8,790 nt of DNA, from NCBI GenBank assembly GCA_014730235.1, contig WJIO01000204.1, positions 1-8,790 of the forward strand, given 5' to 3'. Positions 1-7,382 of this stretch are shown piece by piece. Below the pieces are notes generated by a model. That model was not told the DNA's origin and searched no databases. It saw nothing but the letters and a program-made list of their open reading frames with translations. Each line of letters opens with the position of its first letter. Position 1 is the first letter of the stretch. The position numbers and the translations under genes were made by a program. The DNA is from Candidatus Poribacteria bacterium. Its GTDB lineage: Bacteria > Poribacteria > DTPJ01 > WJIO01.

Positions 1-2835
1 AAGCAAAATGGTATATCTGTTTCCATTATAAAACCTCAAACCTATGGCATTGATTTTTACGGCGACTGCCTGTATACGTCAGAAAACGAACTGAAAAACT
101 ACCCAGAAAGAGTAAAGCGTTTTCGAGAAGCCAGCTTAAAGGGTTGGGAATATGCCATGAGCAAACCGAATGAAATAATTGATATTATAATCAATAAATA
201 CAATGCAAAAAAATCCGGGGAGCATCTGAAATACGAAGCGGACAAAATGCAGGAACTCATTATGCCCGATCTTATTGAAATTGGACATATGAATCCGGGA
301 AGATGGAAACACATTGCCAATACTTATGTCAGTCTTGGTCTTGCCGAATCGGAATACTCACTTGAGGGATTTATATATAATCCCGAACCTGAGGGTAACT
401 ATACCTGGGTTTACTGGATAATGGGGATCATGACTTTGCTAATTTCTGCTGCCTTTGTATCCAATTACATATTTATAAGTTATAACAGGCATTTAAAACA
501 GGCAGTGCTTGAAAAGACTGAAGAAATTCGCAAAATCAATATGGAACTTGAAAAAAACCGGGCAAATCTGCAAACCCTTATTGATAATACTGAAGATATA
601 ATGGTCTCCCGTGATCTTAATAACCGGGTTATGGTATATAACAAAGCCTTCGCAGATATTACAAAAGAATTGTTTGGTGTTAAAGCAAGACCAGAATTGA
701 ACACGCTGGAACATCTTACTGAAGAAAAACGAAAACATTGGGAAAATATTCTGAATCAGGTAAAAATGGGACAGGAACATCATGAGGAATTTACCCATGT
801 ATTCAAAGACGGCTCGGTAAGATACTACGAAATATTCTTCAAACCCATATTTAATGGAGATGTAGTAATAGGAACAGCGGAATTCAGCCGGGACATTACA
901 GAATATAAAAGATTCCAGGAAGAATTGATGGAAAGAAAAGCTGTTTTGGAAAAATCCCAGGAGATAGCCAATATAGGGAGCTATGTATGGGATATGCGGG
1001 ATGATTCCCTGGAATGGTCAAAAAATATGTATGCCATAGCCGGGTTGGATCCCGATAACTTTGCCGGGAATCTCAGCGAGGTAATACAGAACAACCTGCA
1101 TCCTGATGACAGAGATAGAGTTACAAAAGAAATCCAGGATATGATAAAAAATAAAAAAACCGCCTCTATGGAATTCAGACTAATAAGACCTGATGGGGAC
1201 GAAAGATATCTCAGATCCGGGGCGGAATTTATCTTTGATGAAAACGGCAACCCTATAAAGACTGTTGGCGTGCATTTCGATCTAACAAAATTAAGAGAGA
1301 TGGAAATCAATCTTCAACAAAGCGAGGAACATTACCGCCGCCTGGTTGAATCCAGTGAGGATTTAATATTCAGTGTTGATCGCGATGGCGTATACCATAC
1401 AGCCGGAGGTTCAAGGCTAAGGGATTTTGGATTAACTCCTGATGATGTTATCGGAAAATCCATGGTTGATATTTCCAGCCCGGAAATCGCTGCCGAATAC
1501 CAGGCAAAGCACGATAAAGTCTTTGAAACCAGTTTGCCTATAACCTATGAGCATGAAGTTGACTACGCTGGTGTGAAAAGATATGATCTGACAACAGTTT
1601 TCCCAATTAAAAACGAAGATGGACATGTGGAGTTGGTGGGGGTAATATGCAGGGATATTACCGAACGACGGCAACTTGAAGCCGAAAGGCTTAAAGTTCA
1701 GAAGCTCGGTTCCATAAGCACTCTGGCTGCCGGTATAGCTCATGATTTTAATAACATCCTGACGGCTGTAATGGGCAATGTCTCTATGGCAGAATCATAT
1801 CTGATTACCAATAAACCTGTTCCCAGGGTGTTGGAAAGAGTCCAGGCGGCGGACAAGGCCCTTCAACAGGCAGAGGAACTTTCAACCCGACTTCTTACAT
1901 TTGCAAAAGGTGGTCTTCCAGTAAAGGAATTAGGTTCAATAAAGGGATTTTTAGAGGAATCAGCCGAATTTATGCTGACTGGTTCTGATTCAAAGTGCGA
2001 ATTTCAATTATCCGAAGATTTATGGTTTGTAGAATTTGATCCCGGGCAGATAAATCAGGTAATTAACAATATATTACTGAATGCCCAACAGGCCATGCCT
2101 AACGGCGGAACGGTGAAAATCAAGGCAGAAAATACAGAAATTAACGGAAAACATGGACTTCCTCTGGAATCCGGCCCCTATGTTAAAATATCAATATCTG
2201 ACGAAGGAATAGGTATATCAGAAAAACATCTTGAGAAGATCTTCGATCCATTCTTTACTACAAAACAGTTGGGAAGCGGTCTGGGACTTTCCACGTCATT
2301 TTCTATCATAGATAAGCACGGTGGAATAATAACTGTGGAATCTGAAATTGGCGTGGGAACTACGTTTCATATATATCTTCCAGCCTCTCACGAAAAACTG
2401 AAGGAGAAGAGAGAAATACTCGAATCGGTTCAACCTGGAATGGATATTTCAGGTTCAGGGAAAATACTGGTGATGGACGATGAGGAATTTATCCGGGAGA
2501 TGGTGGAAGATATGCTTTCAGAACGGGGGTTTCAGGTTATCCAGAGCGAAGACGGTAAAGAGGCTGTGAATCTATACAGGGAATCAATGGAATCAGATTC
2601 GCCCTTTGATATGGTTATCCTTGACCTGACAGTTCCCGGCGGAATGGGTGGAAAAAAGGCAATCGAAAAGCTACAGGAAATAGATCCCCACGTTAAGGCT
2701 GTTGTATCCAGTGGTTACTCCAACGATCCTGTTATGGCTAATTTTCAGGAATACGGGTTCAGCGGTGTAGTGGCAAAACCCTACAAATCCCGGGAACTGG
2801 TAAAAATTTTGAATGAAATTATGGATAACTCTTAA
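1..2835 (+). CDS. Hybrid sensor histidine kinase with NMT1/THI5-like input domain (5'-partial)
   Basis: The frame is open from base 1 with no stop, and the first 52 codons read as good protein (YGIDFYGD, FREASLKGWEYA), so the true start lies outside the window and the Met at 157 is internal. Residues below count from that Met. The start of the window to about residue 75 is the C-terminal part of an NMT1/THI5-like periplasmic binding domain (HMNPGRW at 44-50). A membrane helix covers about 84-108, then a coiled coil at 111-138. Three PAS domains follow at about 136-255, 262-380 and 388-505. HisKA carries the phospho-acceptor His529 in AAGIAHDFNN. The HATPase has N-box N638/N642, G1 DEGIGI at 682-687, F-box 696-700 and G2 GSGLGL at 706-711. 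A C-terminal receiver has D774/D775, acceptor Asp823, S851 and K874. All catalytic residues are present. It probably senses a small ligand outside the inner membrane and signals by phosphorelay. Its output partner and ligand are not visible here. Confidence 0.95.
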   Translation, partial: KQNGISVSIIKPQTYGIDFYGDCLYTSENELKNYPERVKRFREASLKGWEYAMSKPNEIIDIIINKYNAKKSGEHLKYEADKMQELIMPDLIEIGHMNPGRWKHIANTYVSLGLAESEYSLEGFIYNPEPEGNYTWVYWIMGIMTLLISAAFVSNYIFISYNRHLKQAVLEKTEEIRKINMELEKNRANLQTLIDNTEDIMVSRDLNNRVMVYNKAFADITKELFGVKARPELNTLEHLTEEKRKHWENILNQVKMGQEHHEEFTHVFKDGSVRYYEIFFKPIFNGDVVIGTAEFSRDITEYKRFQEELMERKAVLEKSQEIANIGSYVWDMRDDSLEWSKNMYAIAGLDPDNFAGNLSEVIQNNLHPDDRDRVTKEIQDMIKNKKTASMEFRLIRPDGDERYLRSGAEFIFDENGNPIKTVGVHFDLTKLREMEINLQQSEEHYRRLVESSEDLIFSVDRDGVYHTAGGSRLRDFGLTPDDVIGKSMVDISSPEIAAEYQAKHDKVFETSLPITYEHEVDYAGVKRYDLTTVFPIKNEDGHVELVGVICRDITERRQLEAERLKVQKLGSISTLAAGIAHDFNNILTAVMGNVSMAESYLITNKPVPRVLERVQAADKALQQAEELSTRLLTFAKGGLPVKELGSIKGFLEESAEFMLTGSDSKCEFQLSEDLWFVEFDPGQINQVINNILLNAQQAMPNGGTVKIKAENTEINGKHGLPLESGPYVKISISDEGIGISEKHLEKIFDPFFTTKQLGSGLGLSTSFSIIDKHGGIITVESEIGVGTTFHIYLPASHEKLKEKREILESVQPGMDISGSGKILVMDDEEFIREMVEDMLSERGFQVIQSEDGKEAVNLYRESMESDSPFDMVILDLTVPGGMGGKKAIEKLQEIDPHVKAVVSSGYSNDPVMANFQEYGFSGVVAKPYKSRELVKILNEIMDNS

Positions 2836-2845
2836 GTCTACTGAT

Positions 2846-3048
2846 ATTTCTAAAATTAACTAAAACCAGATGCTGCGGTGCTTAAAGAGACACTGGCAAA
2901 TGAAGATGCTAACACCCTGTCATTCCTGCTTCAAGCTTTTTGAAAAAGCTTGAAGCAGGAATGACATAGAACTATATTCTTTGAGCATTTTCATCTGTTT
3001 CTTCATGCTGAATTCTTATAAACATTGGTTTTAGTTAATTTTAGAAAT
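2846..3048. repeat. 203-bp inverted-repeat element, possibly MITE-like
   Basis: A perfect 23-bp inverted repeat bounds this interval: left arm 2846-2868 (starts ATTTCTAAAATTAAC) and right arm 3026-3048 (its exact reverse complement). The midpoint of the outer arms (2947) nearly coincides with the midpoint of the nested palindrome at 2918-2966 (2942). The flanks between show weaker complementarity, for example GCAAATGAAGATGCT on the left against AGCATTTTCATCTGT on the right. The whole interval could therefore fold as one long, imperfect hairpin. There is no gene inside. I cannot see a clear target-site duplication. It fills nearly the whole gap between the kinase stop and the CapA-like gene. 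Confidence 0.6.
2918..2966. repeat. Perfect 49-nt palindrome (24-bp arms), GTCATTCCTGC family
   Basis: Arms of 24 nt (2918-2941 and 2943-2966) are exactly complementary around a single central base. The outer 12 nt, TGTCATTCCTGC, are identical to the arm of the second palindrome at 5334-5361. The inner part adds an extra stem (TTCAAGCTTTTT). In RNA this would make a very stable hairpin downstream of the kinase gene and could act as a terminator or 3'-end stabiliser. No clear U-tract follows, so a classic intrinsic terminator is not supported. The sequence resembles short extragenic palindromes dispersed in many genomes. Confidence 0.85.
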
Positions 3049-3102
3049 CATTTTCATTCTCACACTCAAATAGGAAGGATCAAATTTATTTACAAAGGCA
3101 AT

Positions 3103-4161
3103 ATGAAAACTCAAATTATTATAATATTAACAATACTAATTTTATCCATTAACGCATACTCTCAGGAATTTTCCATTGTATTGGTTGGTGACATGATGTT
3201 TGGTACCGAAATAGCCCGATTTGTGAATCGGGAGTGTTCATTAGCACCCTTTGGTGATGCCGTTGAACTCCTTGAAAGTGGGGATGTTACCTTTGGTAGT
3301 GTTGAAGGTGCAATAACAACAAGGGGGCAAAGGGCAGAGGATGAGGAATATACTTTCAGGTCCAGACCTTCTGCCGCCAGGGGACTGGCCAACGTTGGTT
3401 TTGATGTAATATCCCTGGCTAATCCCCATATTCTTGATTACGGTTCACAGGGTCTAGCAGATACGCTGGAGTTTCTTGCATGGTATGGCATAAAGCCAGT
3501 AGGTGCTGGTATGAACTGGATAGAAGCCAAAAAGCCAGCAATACTTCAGGTTGGTGACATTAAAATTGCTTTCATCGCTTATTATCGGGGAGGCCAGTTT
3601 GACGAAATATTTGCCAAGGGCAACAAACCGGGAGCCGCTTTTCCCGCTATCGGGGAACTTGAAAACGACGTTGCAAAGGCAAAAGAAAATGCTGATCTGG
3701 TGATTGTATCAATGCACTGGGGCTTTAAGTTGGAAAACAGCGAACCCACCAGCCGTCAGGTTTTATATGCCCACAAGCTAATAGACGCCGGTGCGGATGC
3801 CGTTATCGGTCAAAGGCTTCATCAGCTACAGGGGATCGAGATATATAAGGGCAAACCAATAATCTACAGCTTAGGGGATTTTATATACGGTACTTATGCC
3901 AAAAAATTGCCTTTGGCCTTTGTTGTAAAGGTGAAATTTTCGGAAATGAAACCAAGTTACGTTGAGATTATCCCCTTTGCCAATTCCGACACAAAAAACC
4001 AGGATTATTTTCCAAGAACGCTAAAAGACGAAGCCGCCATAAAAGCTTTGGATACTATCGCTGAACTGTGTATACCCCTCGGTACTGATATTCAGATGGA
4101 AGATTCAACCGTTATTATCAAGATCGTTTCTGAACAAAGCACAAAGGAGAACGCAAAATGA
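3103..4161 (+). CDS. Secreted CapA/PgsA-family protein (metallophosphatase-like fold), divergent active site
   Basis: The protein is 352 residues. I chose the ATG at 3103 because it is followed at once by a Sec signal peptide (MKTQIIIILTILIL, likely cut AYS-Q at 20/21) and preceded by AAAGG. An upstream in-frame TTG at 3025 would put the start next to the inverted-repeat arm and bury the signal peptide. Family motifs appear in order: GDMMFG (29-34), SVEG (66-69), SLANPHILDYG (104-114), HWG (205-207), GADAVIGQRLHQLQG (230-244) and YSLGDF (255-260). The usual family versions are NLEG, SLANNH..DYG, GHHPH..Q and SLGNF, so several polar signature residues are replaced, notably N to P in NPH and HHPH to QRLH. 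CapA/PgsA relatives act in poly-gamma-glutamate capsule formation, but many members have unknown roles, and no PgsB/C-type genes are present here. The stop overlaps the next start (ATGA). Confidence 0.9.
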   Translation: MKTQIIIILTILILSINAYSQEFSIVLVGDMMFGTEIARFVNRECSLAPFGDAVELLESGDVTFGSVEGAITTRGQRAEDEEYTFRSRPSAARGLANVGFDVISLANPHILDYGSQGLADTLEFLAWYGIKPVGAGMNWIEAKKPAILQVGDIKIAFIAYYRGGQFDEIFAKGNKPGAAFPAIGELENDVAKAKENADLVIVSMHWGFKLENSEPTSRQVLYAHKLIDAGADAVIGQRLHQLQGIEIYKGKPIIYSLGDFIYGTYAKKLPLAFVVKVKFSEMKPSYVEIIPFANSDTKNQDYFPRTLKDEAAIKALDTIAELCIPLGTDIQMEDSTVIIKIVSEQSTKENAK

Positions 4162-5237
4162 AGGAATATAATGCAGCCGTAATCGGTTGTGGTCGGATGT
4201 CAAGAGGCCATGCAGCCTCCTATCAATCTCTGGGTATTCCCATTGTCGCCGCTGCTGATATTTCACAGGAAGCCCTGGACTTTGCCCGGGAAAACTACGG
4301 CGCAGAAAAAACTTATACAGACTACAGGCAACTGCTTGCTGAAGTCAAACCCGACCTGGTTTCGGTTGTGACTGCGGAACTGCTGCACTGTGAGATGGTT
4401 GTGGCAGCCGCAGAAAGCGGGGTTAAAGGCATTGTCTGCGAAAAACCCATGGCCATGAATCTGGCAGAAGCCCGAAGGATGGTTGATGCCTGTAAAGCCT
4501 CAGGATCAAAACTCACCATAAGCCATCAACGCTATTACGATCCCCAATATACAAAAGCACGGGAATTAATTGCCCAGGGTGCTATAGGCAAAGTGAATTT
4601 TATCGAGGCATTTGCCATGGCCCCTTCCATTATTACCGACGGCACGCATACTATACACATGACCATGTCTTTGCTGGGAGATCCCAAGGTAAGCTATCTT
4701 ATCGCTCAGATTGATGGAAACTCCGATTATCAGTATTTCGGTCACAGATGCGATCATGGTGGCAACGCCTTTGTTACCTTTAAAAACGGCTGTTATGCTC
4801 ATCTGACCTGGGGATTGCATACTTACGGTGAACAGGGGAGAATTCATCCCAAGTGGAATTTCCAGCGATACCAGTATCATGCGTTTCTGGTTCATGGTGA
4901 AACGGGTATACTGGAACTGGACGGGGATTTCAGATATGGCGGCTCAAACACAGAACCGTTAGAACTCCTGAGAATACACCGATGCGGGGAAGTGGAAAAA
5001 GTAGATCATAAATGGCCCATGGAAAAAGGCTCTATTGCTATGGAGATACAGGATTTAATCGAATCCATAGAAAATGATAAGCCGCACCCACTCAGTGGTG
5101 AAAATGGTTATGCTGTAACAGAAGTGATTATGGGTATATATGAATCAAGCCGGCGGCGGGGAGTTGTCCATTTTCCTGTTGAAGTGATGGATAATCCATT
5201 TCTGGATATGTGTGAATCGGGTATATTTCCCGGTTAG
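4158..5237 (+). CDS. Gfo/Idh/MocA-family NAD(P)-dependent oxidoreductase
   Basis: The protein is 359 residues, a normal length for the family. An N-terminal Rossmann fold starts at once (AAVIGCGRMSRGH, residues 6-18, GxGxxxxGH) and has an acidic beta-2 end (AAADIS). The EKP motif is at 95-97, with Lys96 the expected catalytic or cofactor-contacting lysine. The C-terminal alpha/beta domain follows, with GTHTIHMTMSLLGD (162-175). There the family's usual GxHxxD pattern keeps His164 but has His167 in place of Asp. No signal peptide is present, so it is cytoplasmic. Members oxidise or reduce sugars, inositols and related polyols; the substrate cannot be read from sequence. It overlaps the CapA-like gene by 4 nt and has a strong Shine-Dalgarno AAAGGAGA at 4143-4150, 7 nt before the ATG. 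The two genes are therefore probably co-transcribed and translationally coupled. Confidence 0.93.
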   Translation: MKEYNAAVIGCGRMSRGHAASYQSLGIPIVAAADISQEALDFARENYGAEKTYTDYRQLLAEVKPDLVSVVTAELLHCEMVVAAAESGVKGIVCEKPMAMNLAEARRMVDACKASGSKLTISHQRYYDPQYTKARELIAQGAIGKVNFIEAFAMAPSIITDGTHTIHMTMSLLGDPKVSYLIAQIDGNSDYQYFGHRCDHGGNAFVTFKNGCYAHLTWGLHTYGEQGRIHPKWNFQRYQYHAFLVHGETGILELDGDFRYGGSNTEPLELLRIHRCGEVEKVDHKWPMEKGSIAMEIQDLIESIENDKPHPLSGENGYAVTEVIMGIYESSRRRGVVHFPVEVMDNPFLDMCESGIFPG

Positions 5238-5408
5238 AGGAATATTATCAAAGGTATTTACTTAAGGAAATTTTGGGAAAAGAGCCTCAAGTGTAGTAAT
5301 AATGTAATCGTTAAAAAATGAATACAATTTAGTTGTCATTCCTGCTTTCGCAGGAATGACATGCTGGAAAAATTTTCAACCAATTTCCACACTATATCCT
5401 GAAAAACC
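5238..5408. other. Intergenic gap between convergent genes
   Basis: This 171-nt interval separates the plus-strand oxidoreductase from the minus-strand receptor gene. Apart from the palindrome at 5334-5361 I see no open frame with coding character, no RNA gene and no U-tract terminator. Confidence 0.7.
5334..5361. repeat. Short palindrome, second copy of the GTCATTCCTGC family
   Basis: Two perfect 12-nt arms, TGTCATTCCTGC and GCAGGAATGACA, flank a 4-nt loop. Read on the minus strand the loop is GAAA closed by C-G, a GNRA-type tetraloop, so the RNA hairpin would be especially stable downstream of the receptor gene. It sits between two convergent genes, 48 nt after the receptor stop, where a bidirectional terminator or 3'-end protector would be useful. 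There is no U-tract, so function is inferred from position only. Its arms are identical to the outer 12 nt of the palindrome at 2918-2966. Confidence 0.85.
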
Positions 5409-7382
5409 TCAAAAGTTAATAATTGAGAAAAAACCTTTAAGATGAACATAAAAACCCAGGTCAAATGAAGCGCCAATAGGGTGATAACGATAATTTTTAT
5501 CCCAAACGTTTCGGAGAAGAAGACTTGCTTGTAATCTTCTTCGCCAAAACCATTTTTTGAACTGTAAATCAAAAACAGTTGATTTTTTAACTGTCGAAGA
5601 ATATTTAACTTTAATAAGACCTAATTCGTAAGATTCCCCGTCAATATTTTGGTAATCCGTCCATTTAGATGAAGAAAGATAGCTTAACATTGCCCAAATC
5701 GAGAAATTTTCCACCGGATTATAAATAAAACGATAACTCGCTTTATGTTTCGGGATTGATTTCCAAACATCCTTGAAAACATCATCTCCGGCAATTGTAG
5801 TACGATAGCTATAAAAAAAACGATGTTTAAGTTGAGAAGCAGGACGATATTTTATGACGAAATGTCCACCTAAAGTTTGTCCGTCTTGATGCGCGTAGAT
5901 TTGCACAGGGGAAGAGAAAGAATAATCCTCGGGATGAAAATCAAAAAGCTGTTTCTCCAAATAGAGGTCGTAGAAAAATCGGTAGGAACCTGCTGTTTCC
6001 AATGTTAGCTTACAATTAAGATTGTGTTTCCAGATCATATCAGCAGTAGCTTGTCTGCTTTTACCAATATTACCGATAATAGTGTAATTGATATTATTTT
6101 CTTTAAGTAAATCGTACCCTCGTTCAGACCAATACCACAAGTTATTATCCTCCTCCAAAAGCCTTTGAGAAAAGGATAAAATCGTAGAAACTTCATGTTT
6201 AGAACATACCTGCCAATTATTTGTCAATGCTCCTTTAATTCCGATTTTACCGCCACTGAGTGTAGTCAAAACATTGATATCTTGTTGGACATTATCGGCT
6301 AAACTGTAATTGATAATTCCATATACTTTACCGACATGATGAAAATCATTTTCAAGTTGGTAACCTGTATCTAAGTGAAATCTTTCAAACCCAACCCCAA
6401 GTTTGCTTTTGTCGAAAACACTTTCAAAATCACCTTCGAAGTTCGCATAAAAGTTACTTGATTTCCAATCAAAATCAAAATCAAGAGTGTTTGGCAATTC
6501 ATTGATTTGATTCCTGGAATATTTAAGACGATATGTAAGACCTAAATTCTCAGATAATGAAAAATTGCCATTTATTCCAACATGACACATCATATAGTCC
6601 ACAGGGATTTCTCTACCCAAAGGTTTAAAAAAGAGGAAGTATTTATCCGCGTTGGAGTAACTTGCCAGAAATTCATGTTTCCCATGAAATTTCTCCAAAC
6701 CCATCTTAAGAAAAGATAGGGTTCTCTCAAGCGCCATGAAACCCTCATCTGCATAAATGCTCTGGTTTCGTTTGACCGTCGCTAAATCTGTAAACGAATG
6801 CGTCTGAGCCATTAATCCCATACGAAAATAAGAATTTTTGAATGCAAAGTCTATAGTCGTTGATAAATCCTTTCCCATCCTATCAACATTCGGTGTTGCG
6901 AATTCTGTATATTTGTAAGGTCCGGGATCTTTCGTTTCGCTGCCTGCAGCTACACCCCCTTGAATGAAAATTCCTGGCTTGGGTTTATTTGTATGAATAT
7001 GAATCAAACCCTGGTCTACAAATTTACCTCCGTATATTTGGGGTATATTGAATATTTCAACAAAAGAAACATTATCAATTACTGTTGATAGCATATTCAG
7101 ATGAATCAGATCAAATGAACTTAATTCGATTCTCTGACCATCAAGCATAACAGTCCAATTTTGTCTTTGGAAAGAAGACAATCCATTCATACTGACCCGC
7201 CAGGTATAGCCATCCATTGAGTTGACATTCAAGCCATCAGCTAAGAGCAAAACATCCCCGACTCGGATTAGGCCTGAATTTCTAATCATTTTGGCTGTTA
7301 TAATTTCTCTTTTAAAATTATCTCCGCTAACCCGAAGTGGAAAGGTAAAAAACAAAAGTATCGGTAAAAAGATATATTTCAT
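5409..7382 (-). CDS. TonB-dependent-receptor-like outer membrane protein (plug plus barrel), no evident TonB box
   Basis: The protein is 657 residues from the ATG at 7382, which overlaps the upstream stop as ATGA and is followed directly by a signal peptide (MKYIFLPILLFFTFPLRVSG). A Met 7 codons upstream at 7403 is less likely because it delays the signal peptide. Residues of about 25-133 read as a plug domain: IITAKMIRNSG..VGDVLLLADGLNV, WTVMLDGQRIE, VEIFNIPQIYGG, then IHIHTNKP. The rest is rich in alternating aromatic and polar residues, as in a beta-barrel. It closes with LLLRNVWDKNYRYHPIGASF and a terminal Phe, typical of this family. The plug begins only 4-5 residues after the predicted cleavage site, so the usual TonB box region is missing. 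Length is close to BtuB-type receptors, but the ligand is unknown. It is the last gene of an apparent minus-strand operon. Confidence 0.82.
   Translation of the reverse strand: MKYIFLPILLFFTFPLRVSGDNFKREIITAKMIRNSGLIRVGDVLLLADGLNVNSMDGYTWRVSMNGLSSFQRQNWTVMLDGQRIELSSFDLIHLNMLSTVIDNVSFVEIFNIPQIYGGKFVDQGLIHIHTNKPKPGIFIQGGVAAGSETKDPGPYKYTEFATPNVDRMGKDLSTTIDFAFKNSYFRMGLMAQTHSFTDLATVKRNQSIYADEGFMALERTLSFLKMGLEKFHGKHEFLASYSNADKYFLFFKPLGREIPVDYMMCHVGINGNFSLSENLGLTYRLKYSRNQINELPNTLDFDFDWKSSNFYANFEGDFESVFDKSKLGVGFERFHLDTGYQLENDFHHVGKVYGIINYSLADNVQQDINVLTTLSGGKIGIKGALTNNWQVCSKHEVSTILSFSQRLLEEDNNLWYWSERGYDLLKENNINYTIIGNIGKSRQATADMIWKHNLNCKLTLETAGSYRFFYDLYLEKQLFDFHPEDYSFSSPVQIYAHQDGQTLGGHFVIKYRPASQLKHRFFYSYRTTIAGDDVFKDVWKSIPKHKASYRFIYNPVENFSIWAMLSYLSSSKWTDYQNIDGESYELGLIKVKYSSTVKKSTVFDLQFKKWFWRRRLQASLLLRNVWDKNYRYHPIGASFDLGFYVHLKGFFSIINF

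Noticed and set aside
480-1743. Minus-strand open frames inside the kinase gene
   Set aside because: They are antisense shadows of a well-supported kinase and show no domains or plausible ribosome-binding sites.
2878-2943. Short frame starting GTG at 2878 (VLKETLANEDANTL)
   Set aside because: It is only 21 codons, ends inside the palindrome and has no ribosome-binding site. It is best explained as part of the inverted-repeat element.
2918-2966. Intrinsic Rho-independent terminator of the kinase gene
   Set aside because: The hairpin is strong but no run of T follows on either strand, and the T/A runs lie within the stem itself.
3025-3102. TTG start for the CapA-like gene, adding 26 residues
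   Set aside because: The extension is encoded largely by the inverted-repeat arm and would put non-signal residues before a good Sec signal peptide. The ATG at 3103 has AAAGG just upstream.
4189-4895. Open frames in other frames within the oxidoreductase gene
   Set aside because: They lie wholly inside a gene with clear Rossmann and EKP motifs and encode nothing recognisable.
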